From an uncultured Clostridia bacterium (GTDB lineage: Bacteria; Bacillota; Clostridia; Christensenellales; UBA1242), in contig CAKVOP010000003.1 in assembly GCA_934793215.1 (NCBI GenBank), positions 1 through 64,000 of the forward strand: 64,000 nucleotides of DNA. Direction: 5' to 3'. The notes under the pieces were generated by a model. That model was not told where the DNA came from. It did not search any database and was given only the letters and a program-made list of their open reading frames with translations. The translations under genes were made by a program, and so were the position numbers. Below, in pieces: positions 25,712 to 34,044 of this stretch (within the stretch, counting starts at the first letter, position 1; every line of letters begins with the position of its first letter).

Positions 25712-27064
25712 ATGCAAGACTTAAATTCTTTATGGCAAGCTGTTCTTGAAAAACTTGAACTTACTGTTTCAAATGTATCTTTTGTTATGTGGTTTAAACC
25801 ACTCAAGGCACTTGATTTTGTAGATGGGAAAAAACTTGTTATTTCAACAAATTCACTTTCAGCCAAAAATCAAATAATGAGAAACTACTTTGATAAGTTG
25901 TCTTCCGCTGTGAACGACATTTTTGGTGCAGACACAGAAATTGAGGTTCTTGACCAAAATGAAGCCATCGAATACATAAAACTTAACGGAGAAAAACCAA
26001 AAGCAAAAGAAGTAGAAGTTGTAAAAAACCCCTTTAACGAAAAATACACTTTCGATAACTTTGTAGTCGGTAAAAGTAACCAGTTTGTTTACGCCGCAGC
26101 AAGAGCGGTTGCCGAACACCCAGGTGAAAAATTTAATCCCTTATTTATTTATGGCGGTGTTGGTCTTGGAAAAACTCACCTTTTACACGCAATAGGAAAC
26201 TACATTAAAGAGTATAACCCTTCTCTTAACATAACTTATGTAACATGTGAAAATTTTGCAAACGACTATATTGAATCTTTAAGTTCGGCATCTAAAAACA
26301 AATCTGTGCTTGAATTTAGACAAAAATATCGTAATTTAGACGTTTTAATGGTCGATGATATTCAATTTATTGCTAAAAAAACATCAACACAAGAAGAATT
26401 TTTCCATACTTTTAACGAATTGTACCAAAATAATAAGCAAATTATCATTGCTTCTGATCGTCCACCTAAAGATATTGAAACTCTAGCAGATAGATTAAAA
26501 TCTCGTTTTACTTGTGGACTTATTCAAGATATTCAATCTCCTGACTTTGAAACCCGAATTGCAATCATGCGAAAAAAGTGCCAACTTGAAAAATATGTGA
26601 TTGATGATGATGTTATCACTTTTATAGCGGAAAAAAATGTTTCAAACATAAGGGAACTCGAAGGAATGCTTACAAAGGTCTACTATCTTGCAACTCTTCA
26701 CAACAAAACTTCGGCAAGCATGGAAGAAGCAAACGAAGCTTTTGATAATGAATACGAAACAGAGTCTAGCGACTCATTGACTGCTGACACAATTATTGAC
26801 AAGGTTTGTTTGTATTTTAACATAACTCGCCAAGACATTATTGGAAAAAAGAAAAGCAAAGAGGTTGTTGAACCAAGAATGATAGCAATCTATCTTATTA
26901 ATGAGATGCTCGAAATGCCTCTTGTAAGCATAGGAAAAATTTTTGGAGGACGTGACCACACCACAATCATGCACTCTCGCGACAAAATTTCAGACGACAT
27001 TAAGACCTCTCCAAAGATACAAACTTTCATCAGTGAAATTCGTAAAATGTTGATAGGTGGATAA
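25712..27064 (+). CDS. dnaA: Chromosomal replication initiator protein DnaA
   Basis: 450 aa, normal length. N-terminal domain I starts MQDLNSLWQAVLEKLE. A linker is followed by the AAA+ domain beginning NPFNEKYTFDNFVVGKSNQF, with Walker A GGVGLGKTHLLHAIGN, Walker B LMVDDIQFI and sensor motifs. Domain IV ends with the DnaA-box recognition helix GRDHTTIMHS. It opens the origin and starts replication. Own promoter. The adjoining downstream spacer contains DnaA boxes. Confidence 0.99.
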   Translation: MQDLNSLWQAVLEKLELTVSNVSFVMWFKPLKALDFVDGKKLVISTNSLSAKNQIMRNYFDKLSSAVNDIFGADTEIEVLDQNEAIEYIKLNGEKPKAKEVEVVKNPFNEKYTFDNFVVGKSNQFVYAAARAVAEHPGEKFNPLFIYGGVGLGKTHLLHAIGNYIKEYNPSLNITYVTCENFANDYIESLSSASKNKSVLEFRQKYRNLDVLMVDDIQFIAKKTSTQEEFFHTFNELYQNNKQIIIASDRPPKDIETLADRLKSRFTCGLIQDIQSPDFETRIAIMRKKCQLEKYVIDDDVITFIAEKNVSNIRELEGMLTKVYYLATLHNKTSASMEEANEAFDNEYETESSDSLTADTIIDKVCLYFNITRQDIIGKKKSKEVVEPRMIAIYLINEMLEMPLVSIGKIFGGRDHTTIMHSRDKISDDIKTSPKIQTFISEIRKMLIGG

Positions 27065-27074
27065 ATAAAATTTT

Positions 27075-27250
27075 TCATCCACAAGTTATCCACATTTGCA
27101 CAATCTATATATAGTGTTTAATCGAGAAAAATTTGAAAAAAAATCCTAAATATTGGCCTTAAAAAAAGTTATCCACATTTGCACAAAAGTTATTATTACT
27201 ATTATTATTTTATCAATTAAAATTAATTAATTTTTAACTTCGCCCGCGTA
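27075..27250. other. oriC: DnaA boxes, DnaA-trios and AT-rich unwinding DNA
   Basis: Two perfect DnaA boxes, TTATCCACA, lie at 27086-27094 and 27169-27177, each inside an identical 20-bp module, AGTTATCCACATTTGCACAA (27084-27103 and 27167-27186). A one-mismatch box, TCATCCACA, is at 27075-27083. Right after the second module, 27190-27210 (TTATTATTACTATTATTATTT) reads on the complementary strand, 3' to 5', as seven [A/G]A[T/A] triplets, the DnaA-trio pattern, followed by AT-rich DNA. This is the box-trio-unwinding layout described for bacterial origins. The strand switch of genes around this point agrees. Confidence 0.85.
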
Positions 27251-27290
27251 TTATTTTCTTATTAAATTTTATATATTAAATAATGCTTTA

Positions 27291-27331
27291 AAATCGCTCT
27301 ACACCCCTAAAACAAAGGGATAGAGCGATTT
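27291..27331. terminator. Hairpin in the dnaA-dnaN spacer
   Basis: AAATCGCTCTA (27291-27301) pairs with TAGAGCGATTT (27321-27331), with a CCCC/GGG core in the loop. It probably ends dnaA transcription. The rest of 27211-27531 is AT-rich with no gene. Confidence 0.65.
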
Positions 27332-27531
27332 ATATTTTATTTTAATATTATCTTTTTTTGCATAAAAAAATTATTTTATTAAATATATATTATTTATTAA
27401 AATTCGCATTTTTTGAGCATTATTTATTTTTATAATCTCGCAGAATTTATTAATTTTTTTTAAAAATATATTAATATAATAATAGCATGTTTTGAATGTA
27501 AAAATTTGTCACTTTTTTTTGGCAAAAATGC

Positions 27532-27560
27532 TTGCTTATTGAATTAAAGTGTGTTACACT
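27532..27560 (+). promoter_or_regulatory. dnaN promoter
   Basis: TTGCTT (27532-27537), a 17-nt spacer and TACACT (27555-27560), followed by AAGGAG and ATG 27586. dnaN therefore seems to have its own promoter. Confidence 0.65.
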
Positions 27561-27585
27561 ATGAGCAAGATTAAGGAGCAAGCAA

Positions 27586-28686
27586 ATGATAGTAAATTGC
27601 CAAGGGCTTGAACTTAGCGAAGCGTTCCTAAGAGTAAGCAAAGCCATTTCAAACAAAATTACAAATCCTATCTTAGAAGGAATCAAAATCGTTGCAGAAG
27701 ACGAAACTTTAACGCTTTCCGCTACTGATACCGAACTTTCAATTGAAAAGAAAATTAAAGCTGATGTTAAGGTCGAAGGTGAAACAGTTGTCCCTGGAAG
27801 ATTTATAACAGAATTCGTCAAAAAACTTACTAATTCACAAATTGAACTTGAATTAAATGAGAAAAACCAACTTACAATACGATATGAAGACAGCGAAAGT
27901 ATGATTCAATGCTACAACCCTATTGAGTATCCTGGCTTCAAGAGAGTTGATACACACGAATTTTTTGGAATTTCAAAGAAAGATTTTAGAACTTGCATAA
28001 ATAAATCAATTTTTTCGGTTGCACTTGATGATTCAAGACCAATCTTAAAGGGTGTACTTTTCGATATTAATAATAACGAACTTAATGCGGTTGCACTTGA
28101 TGGATATAGACTTGCAAGAGTTACTAAACATATTGAATCCAATATAACTAAATCAATAGTTGTTCCTTCAAGAAGTTTAAGCGAACTTGCAAAACTTATA
28201 GAAGATAGTGATGAAATCATCAATATTTACATTGATAATTACACAATTATGGTAGACCTTGGAGATACAAAAGTTACTTCAAGACTTTTGGAAGGTGATT
28301 ATATTAATTATAAACAAATCATACCTGCAAACTATGAAACTTTTGTTATTGTAAATAAAGAGCAATTTGAAGAGGCTCTTGAAAGAGCAACACTCCTTTC
28401 AAGAACAAGTAATAACAATTTTGTTAAGTTTGATATTAAAGAAAGCAATCTTTGCATTACTTCCAATAGTGAACTGGGTAACATTAAAGAAAACATTCCT
28501 GTTAATGTTTCTGGTAAAGACCTTGTAATTTCTTTTAATCCAAGATATTTTCTTGAAAGTTTAAGAGTTAATACAAATGAGTTTGTTAAAATCTGCTTTA
28601 ACAAGCCTTCAACACCCTGTGTAATTGTTCCTACGGAAGAAGATGAGTTCTTGTACCTCATTCTACCAGTAAGAGTCATCGGTTAA
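27586..28686 (+). CDS. dnaN: DNA polymerase III beta subunit (sliding clamp)
   Basis: 366 aa, normal length, three clamp domains. It starts MIVNCQGLELSEAFLRVSKA and includes the domain I feature PILEGIKIVAEDETLTLSATD, the domain II motif RPILKGVLFDI...VALDGYRLA, and a C terminus ending in a hydrophobic TEEDEFLYLILPVRVIG that forms part of the partner-binding cleft. It tethers polymerase to DNA. It follows dnaA but is separated by the oriC spacer of 521 bp. Confidence 0.98.
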   Translation: MIVNCQGLELSEAFLRVSKAISNKITNPILEGIKIVAEDETLTLSATDTELSIEKKIKADVKVEGETVVPGRFITEFVKKLTNSQIELELNEKNQLTIRYEDSESMIQCYNPIEYPGFKRVDTHEFFGISKKDFRTCINKSIFSVALDDSRPILKGVLFDINNNELNAVALDGYRLARVTKHIESNITKSIVVPSRSLSELAKLIEDSDEIINIYIDNYTIMVDLGDTKVTSRLLEGDYINYKQIIPANYETFVIVNKEQFEEALERATLLSRTSNNNFVKFDIKESNLCITSNSELGNIKENIPVNVSGKDLVISFNPRYFLESLRVNTNEFVKICFNKPSTPCVIVPTEEDEFLYLILPVRVIG

Positions 28687-28703
28687 AAAATAAAAAAAGT
28701 AAA

Positions 28704-28740
28704 AAAACATATTGAGCCCTTATCAATATGTTTTTTATTT
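28704..28740 (+). terminator. dnaN terminator
   Basis: AAAACATATTGA (28704-28715) pairs with TCAATATGTTTT (28723-28734), followed by T. The stretch 28741-28944 is AT-rich with no gene. Confidence 0.85.
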
Positions 28741-28944
28741 ATAGTTATAAAATTAAAAATAAATTTTATTGATATTTAGCAATTTTTATAGTTAAAACTA
28801 TTTTTAATAGGAAAAAACAATTTTTTTACGTTTAAAACAAGGAAATTAAAATAAATAGAAAAATACACAATTTTATAAAGTTTTATAGAAATTATTTAAA
28901 AAATAATAAATTTAAGAAAAAAGTTAAAAAAGTGGTTTAAAATT

Positions 28945-28972
28945 TTGAAATTTTTCATGAATATGCTAAAAT
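28945..28972 (+). promoter_or_regulatory. dut promoter
   Basis: TTGAAA (28945-28950), a 16-nt spacer and TAAAAT (28967-28972), followed by AAGGAG and ATG 28991. Confidence 0.55.
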
Positions 28973-28990
28973 AATTGCAAGGAGAAAATA

Positions 28991-29512
28991 ATGAACTATT
29001 TTGAAAATGAAAGAAATCTTTATTGGGCAAAGATGAAAGAAAATGCAATTATTCCAACAAGAGAAAGTGAAAACGCAGGATATGATATGTATGCATGTTT
29101 CGATGACGATTATATTTTGATTGAACCACATGAAACAAAATTAATTCCAACCGGAGTGGCATGGGCAAGCAGTGAAGAGTTTTATCTTCAAATTGAAGAA
29201 CGCTCTTCGACTGGAAGTAAAGGCATCAAAAAAAGTGCAGGAGTTATAGATAGTGGTTATCGCGGTGAAATAAAAATTGCAATTACAAATTCTCGTAACT
29301 TCGCAATTATTTTTTCAAATTTAGATGATGATGCATTGATTGAAAAATATCCAAACTTAATGGGAGGATTGTATTATTCGACAAAGAAAGCGATTGCACA
29401 AGCGATTGTACATAGAGTTGAAAAAATGAATGAAAAGGTTATCTCTTACGAGGAATTATCAAAAATTTCTTCAAATCGTGGAGATAAGGGCTGGGGCAGT
29501 AGCGGGAAATAA
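28991..29512 (+). CDS. dut: dUTP diphosphatase (trimeric type)
   Basis: Hydrolyses dUTP to dUMP, keeping uracil out of DNA and feeding dTMP synthesis. All five trimeric dUTPase motifs can be seen: AGYDMYA (1), RSSTGSKGI (2), GVIDSGYRGEI (3), AIAQAIVHR (4) and RGDKGWGSSGK (5), the last in the flexible C-terminal arm. At 173 aa it is a little longer than usual, with an insert around FSNLDDDALIEKYPNLMGGL between motifs 3 and 4. AAGGAG ribosome-binding site; stands alone right of dnaN. Confidence 0.93.
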   Translation: MNYFENERNLYWAKMKENAIIPTRESENAGYDMYACFDDDYILIEPHETKLIPTGVAWASSEEFYLQIEERSSTGSKGIKKSAGVIDSGYRGEIKIAITNSRNFAIIFSNLDDDALIEKYPNLMGGLYYSTKKAIAQAIVHRVEKMNEKVISYEELSKISSNRGDKGWGSSGK

Positions 29513-29578
29513 TCAAAAATTGTTGGATTAGTCTAAGATTGAAAAATAAAATGTTAAGCCAAAAGTAAAGACAAAATT

Positions 29579-29609
29579 AAAGCATGTAAGATTTAGCATG
29601 TTTTTTTTT
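29579..29609 (+). terminator. dut terminator
   Basis: AAAGCATG (29579-29586) pairs with CATGTTTT (29597-29604) with one G-T pair, followed by a T run. Confidence 0.65.
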
Positions 29610-29689
29610 ATTTAAGGAATTATAGCAATGTACTTCTAAAAGTTCTGTAAAGAATAATGTCAAATTATGTTGAAAACCCTAGTAAAAAG

Positions 29690-29719
29690 TTGACTTATCG
29701 GGTCGATTTTTTCTATAAT
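29690..29719 (+). promoter_or_regulatory. Promoter of the BspA-like gene
   Basis: TTGACT (29690-29695), an 18-nt spacer and TATAAT (29714-29719). The 11-bp string TTGACTTATCG is shared with the dnaA promoter (25660-25670). Confidence 0.7.
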
Positions 29720-29798
29720 GTGTTAAGAAATGTATATCTTTAAATATATCTAGTATATTTAATGGTTAAACTACGAAATCTATTTAAAAGGGGATACG

Positions 29799-31643
29799 AT
29801 GGAGAAAAAAACTAAAAACAAGTTTTTGAGCACAATTACTCGCTACATAATTTCGTTTTTGTTTTTGTCAAGTTGGATTGTGCTTGGCGTTGCTCTTGCA
29901 CTCAAATCAGCAAATGTTGATTTTGGAGGAAGTATCACCTTTACTGCCACAGGAATTAATGCAAATATAACTGGTATTGTTACAGGTACAAAAACAGAAA
30001 ACAATCTGCCAGACATTAAGATTGATAGAACAGTCACTTCATTCACCACTCCAAATGCTTGGAAAAATATGACTCTTGACTTTGATGAAAATAATGAGAT
30101 CGTCATCAAAGTGAACATAGAAAATTTAAGTAATAACCGTGACTTTTGGATTACATTTGACGATAATATCTCATCTGCAAATACAATCGTTACTAGAATA
30201 CAAGAGCAGAAACAAGTAACAAACTTTTCAAATATGGTTGTCAAGGGCGGTGAAACACAAACAATCGATATAACTTTGAATGTTGAAAACAAAAACATTA
30301 AAGTTAATGGTAATTTTGCTCTTGCTTTAAATCTCACAAATGAACGCGTGGCAGTAGATGAATCAGTGTATGCAGACGCTATGACCTTCAATGTTCTTAA
30401 CGAAACAAATAAAACAGTATCTGTTACAAATGCAGGCGACACGACTATTACAAGCCTCGATGTCCCAGACAAGATTCTCAAAAACGGAAAAGAATATACA
30501 GTAACCAAAATTGAAAACAATGCATTCAAAGATTACACATCTTTAACATCAGTTAAACTGCCTTCCACACTCACCACAATAGGGGACTATGGTTTTGCAA
30601 GATGTTCAAATCTTGCTAAAATCAGTATTCCAAAAGGATTGACTATTATTGGAAATGCAGTGCTCACTTACACCTCCAAACTTACATCTTTAACATTGCC
30701 AAAATCGTTAAATACGATTGGAACTTATTTTTTAAGCAAGAGTTCAGTTCAATCGCTAACTATACCTGCGAGTGTTAATAGAATTGGTGGAAGATTTTTA
30801 TGGCAAGCCACAACTAAACAAGTTATATTTGAAAACATGGCTGGTTGGACACTTGGCGATGAGAAATTAGATGTTACAAATTCAGAATTAAATGCAATAA
30901 AAGCAACAACTGCAAATACTGATGCCACTTGGACGCGTTCAACACCAAAAGATACAGATTATACTGGGAAATTGACGTTTACTTACGACAACAATGCAAA
31001 GACAGCATCTGTCAAAGGTGCTGACAACACACAAACCTCTATTGTAATTCCAGATAAAATAGTTTGCAACGATTCTTCTAGTGGTGGAACTGTTGGTGAA
31101 ACTTATACAGTAACGACAATAGGAGCAAACGCTTTTGAAAACTTCACCAAGATGAAAAGTGTTTCAATTCCTAATACAATTACAAACATTCGATACAGGG
31201 CGTTTAGATATTGCTCTAATTTAGAGAAAATTATCTTACCTGATGATACAAATCTAGATTCTTCGGATATCTTTTCATTTTGCTCCAATCTAGCATCAGT
31301 TAAACTACCAGAAAATTTAAAAAATATTCCTTTTGGTACTTTTTACAAGTGTGACAAGTTGGCAAGCATTGCTATTTCAGCAAGTGTTGCTAAAATAGCT
31401 GGCTGCGCATTCCAATGCTCTGGAATCACAAATATAACTATTCCTGCCAAAGTTTCTAGAATAGAAGCAAATGCATTTAAGGATTGTTCAGTTTTAAATT
31501 CAATAGTTTTTGAAAATCCTTCTGGTTGGATGGTGACGAGTGGAGATACCACCGTCACACCAACAATTTCAACCACAGATTTTTCTGCCAACGCAACATT
31601 ATTAAAAACAGACTATGTATCATACAACTGGACTCGCTCATAA
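29799..31643 (+). CDS. BspA-like leucine-rich repeat surface protein
   Basis: 614 aa. A basic start (MEKKTKNKFLSTITRY) and one hydrophobic segment (IISFLFLSSWIVLGVALAL) act as a signal anchor or signal peptide. An Ig-like or SipW/TasA-type beta region spans about 40-190. From about 200 onward come LRR_5 repeats with the phrases AFKDYTSLTSVKLPSTLTTI, YGFARCSNLAKISIP, AFENFTKMKSVSIPNTITNI and AFKDCSVLNSIVFENPSGW. A non-repeat segment at about 345-420 splits the repeats in two. There is no C-terminal anchor. Likely surface-exposed or secreted. GGGG ribosome-binding site and own promoter. Confidence 0.85.
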   Translation: MEKKTKNKFLSTITRYIISFLFLSSWIVLGVALALKSANVDFGGSITFTATGINANITGIVTGTKTENNLPDIKIDRTVTSFTTPNAWKNMTLDFDENNEIVIKVNIENLSNNRDFWITFDDNISSANTIVTRIQEQKQVTNFSNMVVKGGETQTIDITLNVENKNIKVNGNFALALNLTNERVAVDESVYADAMTFNVLNETNKTVSVTNAGDTTITSLDVPDKILKNGKEYTVTKIENNAFKDYTSLTSVKLPSTLTTIGDYGFARCSNLAKISIPKGLTIIGNAVLTYTSKLTSLTLPKSLNTIGTYFLSKSSVQSLTIPASVNRIGGRFLWQATTKQVIFENMAGWTLGDEKLDVTNSELNAIKATTANTDATWTRSTPKDTDYTGKLTFTYDNNAKTASVKGADNTQTSIVIPDKIVCNDSSSGGTVGETYTVTTIGANAFENFTKMKSVSIPNTITNIRYRAFRYCSNLEKIILPDDTNLDSSDIFSFCSNLASVKLPENLKNIPFGTFYKCDKLASIAISASVAKIAGCAFQCSGITNITIPAKVSRIEANAFKDCSVLNSIVFENPSGWMVTSGDTTVTPTISTTDFSANATLLKTDYVSYNWTRS

Positions 31644-31742
31644 AATCAATAGTTGTAAATAGTGTTGGCGGTGAGAGTAAGTTACACTAACGCTCCCATA
31701 TTAGTAGAGAATGAAAGATATTCTTCTACATAAATTCAACTT

Positions 31743-31773
31743 AAAACCTCGACAAAAGTCGGGGTTTTTATTT
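31743..31773 (+). terminator. Terminator after the BspA-like gene
   Basis: AAAACCTCGAC (31743-31753) pairs with GTCGGGGTTTT (31758-31768), followed by T. Confidence 0.85.
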
Positions 31774-31823
31774 ATTACAATGGGTATATCTCTTTTTTAA
31801 AAGGTATAATGTTAAGATTATAA

Positions 31824-31852
31824 TTGACAAAGATAGAATTATTTATTATAAT
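31824..31852 (+). promoter_or_regulatory. Consensus promoter of rpmH-rnpA-yidD-yidC-jag
   Basis: TTGACA (31824-31829), exactly 17 nt and TATAAT (31847-31852): a perfect housekeeping sigma promoter, 31 bp upstream of the rpmH ATG. Confidence 0.9.
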
Positions 31853-31882
31853 TTAGTAGTTACTAATAAAAAGGAGGCAAAC

Positions 31883-32017
31883 ATGAAAAGAACTTATCAA
31901 CCAAAGAAAAGACAAAGAAGCAAAGTTCACGGTTTTAGAGAAAGAATGAGAACCAATGGCGGAAGAAATGTTTTAAAGAGAAGAAGAAATCGTGGAAGAA
32001 AAAAATTATCTGCTTAA
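31883..32017 (+). CDS. rpmH: 50S ribosomal protein bL34
   Basis: 44 aa, typical size. It starts MKRTYQPKKRQRSKVHGFRE and ends RRRNRGRKKLSA, the standard family sequence. AAGGAGG ribosome-binding site and a perfect promoter. The last 26 nt overlap the start of rnpA in another frame. Confidence 0.97.
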   Translation: MKRTYQPKKRQRSKVHGFRERMRTNGGRNVLKRRRNRGRKKLSA

Positions 32018-32342
32018 TGCAAAAGAAAGGTCAGACCATAGGTTAAAGAAAAATAGACAATTTAATTATATTTATAAGAAAGGAGAAAAGGTTAAATCAA
32101 AGAATTTCAACCTTTTTATTATAAATAGTAAATTTAAGACTTATAAAATAGGCTATTCAATTTCAAAGAAAGAGGGTAAAGCAAACAAGCGTAATCTTTT
32201 AAAACGCAGACTTCGAGAAATCGTGCGAAAAAACTCTCTTCCAAAAGAATTTCACAACTATGTTTTGCAGGCTAAATTTGGGGCATGCGATCTTGGTTAT
32301 GACGAAATTGAAAAGCAAGTCAAATCGTTGTTTACAAAATGA
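31992..32342 (+). CDS. rnpA: Ribonuclease P protein component
   Basis: Protein subunit of RNase P, which matures the 5' ends of tRNAs. With GTG at 31992 it is 116 aa and overlaps rpmH by 26 nt. Family features: HRLKKNRQFNYIYKKGEKVK near the N terminus and the RNR signature as KANKRNLLKRRLREIVRK. No ATG or good ribosome-binding site exists between the rpmH stop and the conserved region, so the overlapping GTG is the best start and translation is probably coupled to rpmH. Confidence 0.93.
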   Translation: MEEKNYLLNAKERSDHRLKKNRQFNYIYKKGEKVKSKNFNLFIINSKFKTYKIGYSISKKEGKANKRNLLKRRLREIVRKNSLPKEFHNYVLQAKFGACDLGYDEIEKQVKSLFTK

Positions 32343-32605
32343 AAGTTATTAAGAAGATTTTAAGATTTATATGCTTAATCCCCGTCTATATTTATAAGGC
32401 GGTGATTTCACCTCTTATCCCCCACACATGCAGGTTTTACCCAACATGTTCCTCCTATGCAATAGAGGCGGTTTATAAATTTGGATTTTTTAAAGGCATT
32501 TCTTTAACTTCAAAACGCCTAGTGCGTTGCAATCCTAAAAATAAGGAGTGCGGTTACGACCCAGTTCCTAACAATATTAAAGGAGAAATAAAATGGCTAA
32601 TTTAA
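32339..32605 (+). CDS. yidD: Membrane protein insertion efficiency factor YidD
   Basis: 88 aa. Amphipathic N-terminal helix (FICLIPVYIYKAVISPLIP) followed by the family signature CRFYPTCSSYAIEAVYKFG, then RLVRCNPKNKECGYDPVP. It assists YidC at the inner face of the membrane. It overlaps the rnpA stop (4 nt) and the yidC start (13 nt), all in the classical order. Confidence 0.95.
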   Translation: MKVIKKILRFICLIPVYIYKAVISPLIPHTCRFYPTCSSYAIEAVYKFGFFKGISLTSKRLVRCNPKNKECGYDPVPNNIKGEIKWLI

Positions 32606-34029
32606 GCAACTTACTCTCTGTTAGTCAGCCAAAGGGAATGTGGATTTCTATTATTCAGGCGTTCGAGGGAGCAACCAAGAATTATGTGCTTGCAATCATT
32701 CTTCTCACTGTTGTAATTAGAGTTGTATGGGCGATTGTTGAAACTTTCAGTAAGTATTCTCAACAGAAAATGGCAGCATCACAAGCAGAAATGCAACCTG
32801 AAATTGAAAAATTGAAGGCAAAATATGCGAGCCAACCACAGGTTTTACAGCAGAAACAAAACGAACTTTACAGAAAGCATATGGGGAAAGGATACTACGG
32901 CGGTTGTATCATGACATTAGTGGTTTTAGTGCTTAACCTTGTGATATTCTTTACATTATTTTCTGGACTTAATGCCATGGCTGGATACAAGATGGCATCA
33001 GGCTACGACAAACTCAAATACGACTACATAAACACGATTAGTGTTACAAATGAGTATCTCGGCGTAGATGACTCATCTACATCTGAAAACGAACGCGAAA
33101 TAAGAGCGGAAATTTTTAAAGATAACAGTAGTCTAGAATACAGAATTGTTGAAAAAGAAGAAACAGATGGCACAACAAAAAAATATATTCAACTTGTAAA
33201 GAGAGGTGGAACAGACACCATTTTAGAAGAGATTGAATATAAAACTGATTTCACAGTTACAACTCCACCCGCAACAGCAGGAGAAAACGAAGTAGTAACA
33301 CCTTCAAACACTGTTGCACTTGAAATTATTCACAAAATTTTCCCAGTTGACGAAGACGGAAATTATGACAAAACGAAAGATATTCTTTTAAGCCACACTT
33401 TAAGAGTTGACAGCGAAGGAAATCCAGTGCTTGACAAAGATGGAAATCAAATTTATGACGATGTATATCTTTCTAGTGCCGTTCAAAGCGTTGCTATGAA
33501 CCTTATATCAAGCACATATGAAAGCACAAAGGATTCATTCCTTTGGATTCAAAACATTTGGCAACCAGATTCTCCAACAAGCAAACAAATTGTTTCTTAC
33601 GGCCAAATAAAAAATGCTATTGGAAAGAAGAACATTCAAGATGGAGAAGAGGCAATTTATAATGCCTTTATGCCAAGCCTTAAAGAGATTAAAGATAAAG
33701 GCAATGGACTATTTTTAATCCCAGTTCTTTGCGTATTATTCTCGATGCTTTCAATCTATATTAATTCTCTTTACAATAAAATTAAATACAAAAAGAAGGG
33801 CTTACCTGCTCCAAAAACAAGTAAGGCAATGCTTATCATTATGCCAGTTATCCTTGGACTTTTTGCACTTCTTTACAACAGCGTATTCGCAATTTACATG
33901 CTTACAGGACAGATTGTATCGACAATCTTATCTCCTCTTCAACTTATGATTATTGATAAAATTCTTGATAAGAAAGAGAATAAGAAAAAAGAAGAAATTG
34001 TAACAGTTGATTACGCAAGAAAATTTTAA
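32593..34029 (+). CDS. yidC: YidC/Oxa1/SpoIIIJ membrane protein insertase, with a large inserted loop
   Basis: 478 aa. Core parts: a first conserved TM with the key Arg (ILLTVVIRVVWAIVETF, about 36-52), a cytosolic Lys/Gln hairpin (about 60-100), a second TM (CIMTLVVLVLNLVIFFTLF), then TM segments at about 370-395 and 412-450 (MLIIMPVILGLFALLYNSVF). Between the second and third listed TM is an insertion of about 240 residues (130-368), polar and extracytoplasmic, with Asp-Gly-Asn turns (DEDGNYDKTKD, DKDGNQIYDD). Gram-positive YidC proteins usually lack this and are about 250-330 aa. No lipoprotein signal. Co-transcribed with rpmH-rnpA-yidD. Confidence 0.92.
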   Translation: MANLSNLLSVSQPKGMWISIIQAFEGATKNYVLAIILLTVVIRVVWAIVETFSKYSQQKMAASQAEMQPEIEKLKAKYASQPQVLQQKQNELYRKHMGKGYYGGCIMTLVVLVLNLVIFFTLFSGLNAMAGYKMASGYDKLKYDYINTISVTNEYLGVDDSSTSENEREIRAEIFKDNSSLEYRIVEKEETDGTTKKYIQLVKRGGTDTILEEIEYKTDFTVTTPPATAGENEVVTPSNTVALEIIHKIFPVDEDGNYDKTKDILLSHTLRVDSEGNPVLDKDGNQIYDDVYLSSAVQSVAMNLISSTYESTKDSFLWIQNIWQPDSPTSKQIVSYGQIKNAIGKKNIQDGEEAIYNAFMPSLKEIKDKGNGLFLIPVLCVLFSMLSIYINSLYNKIKYKKKGLPAPKTSKAMLIIMPVILGLFALLYNSVFAIYMLTGQIVSTILSPLQLMIIDKILDKKENKKKEEIVTVDYARKF

Positions 34030-34044
34030 TTTAGGGAGGAAAAT

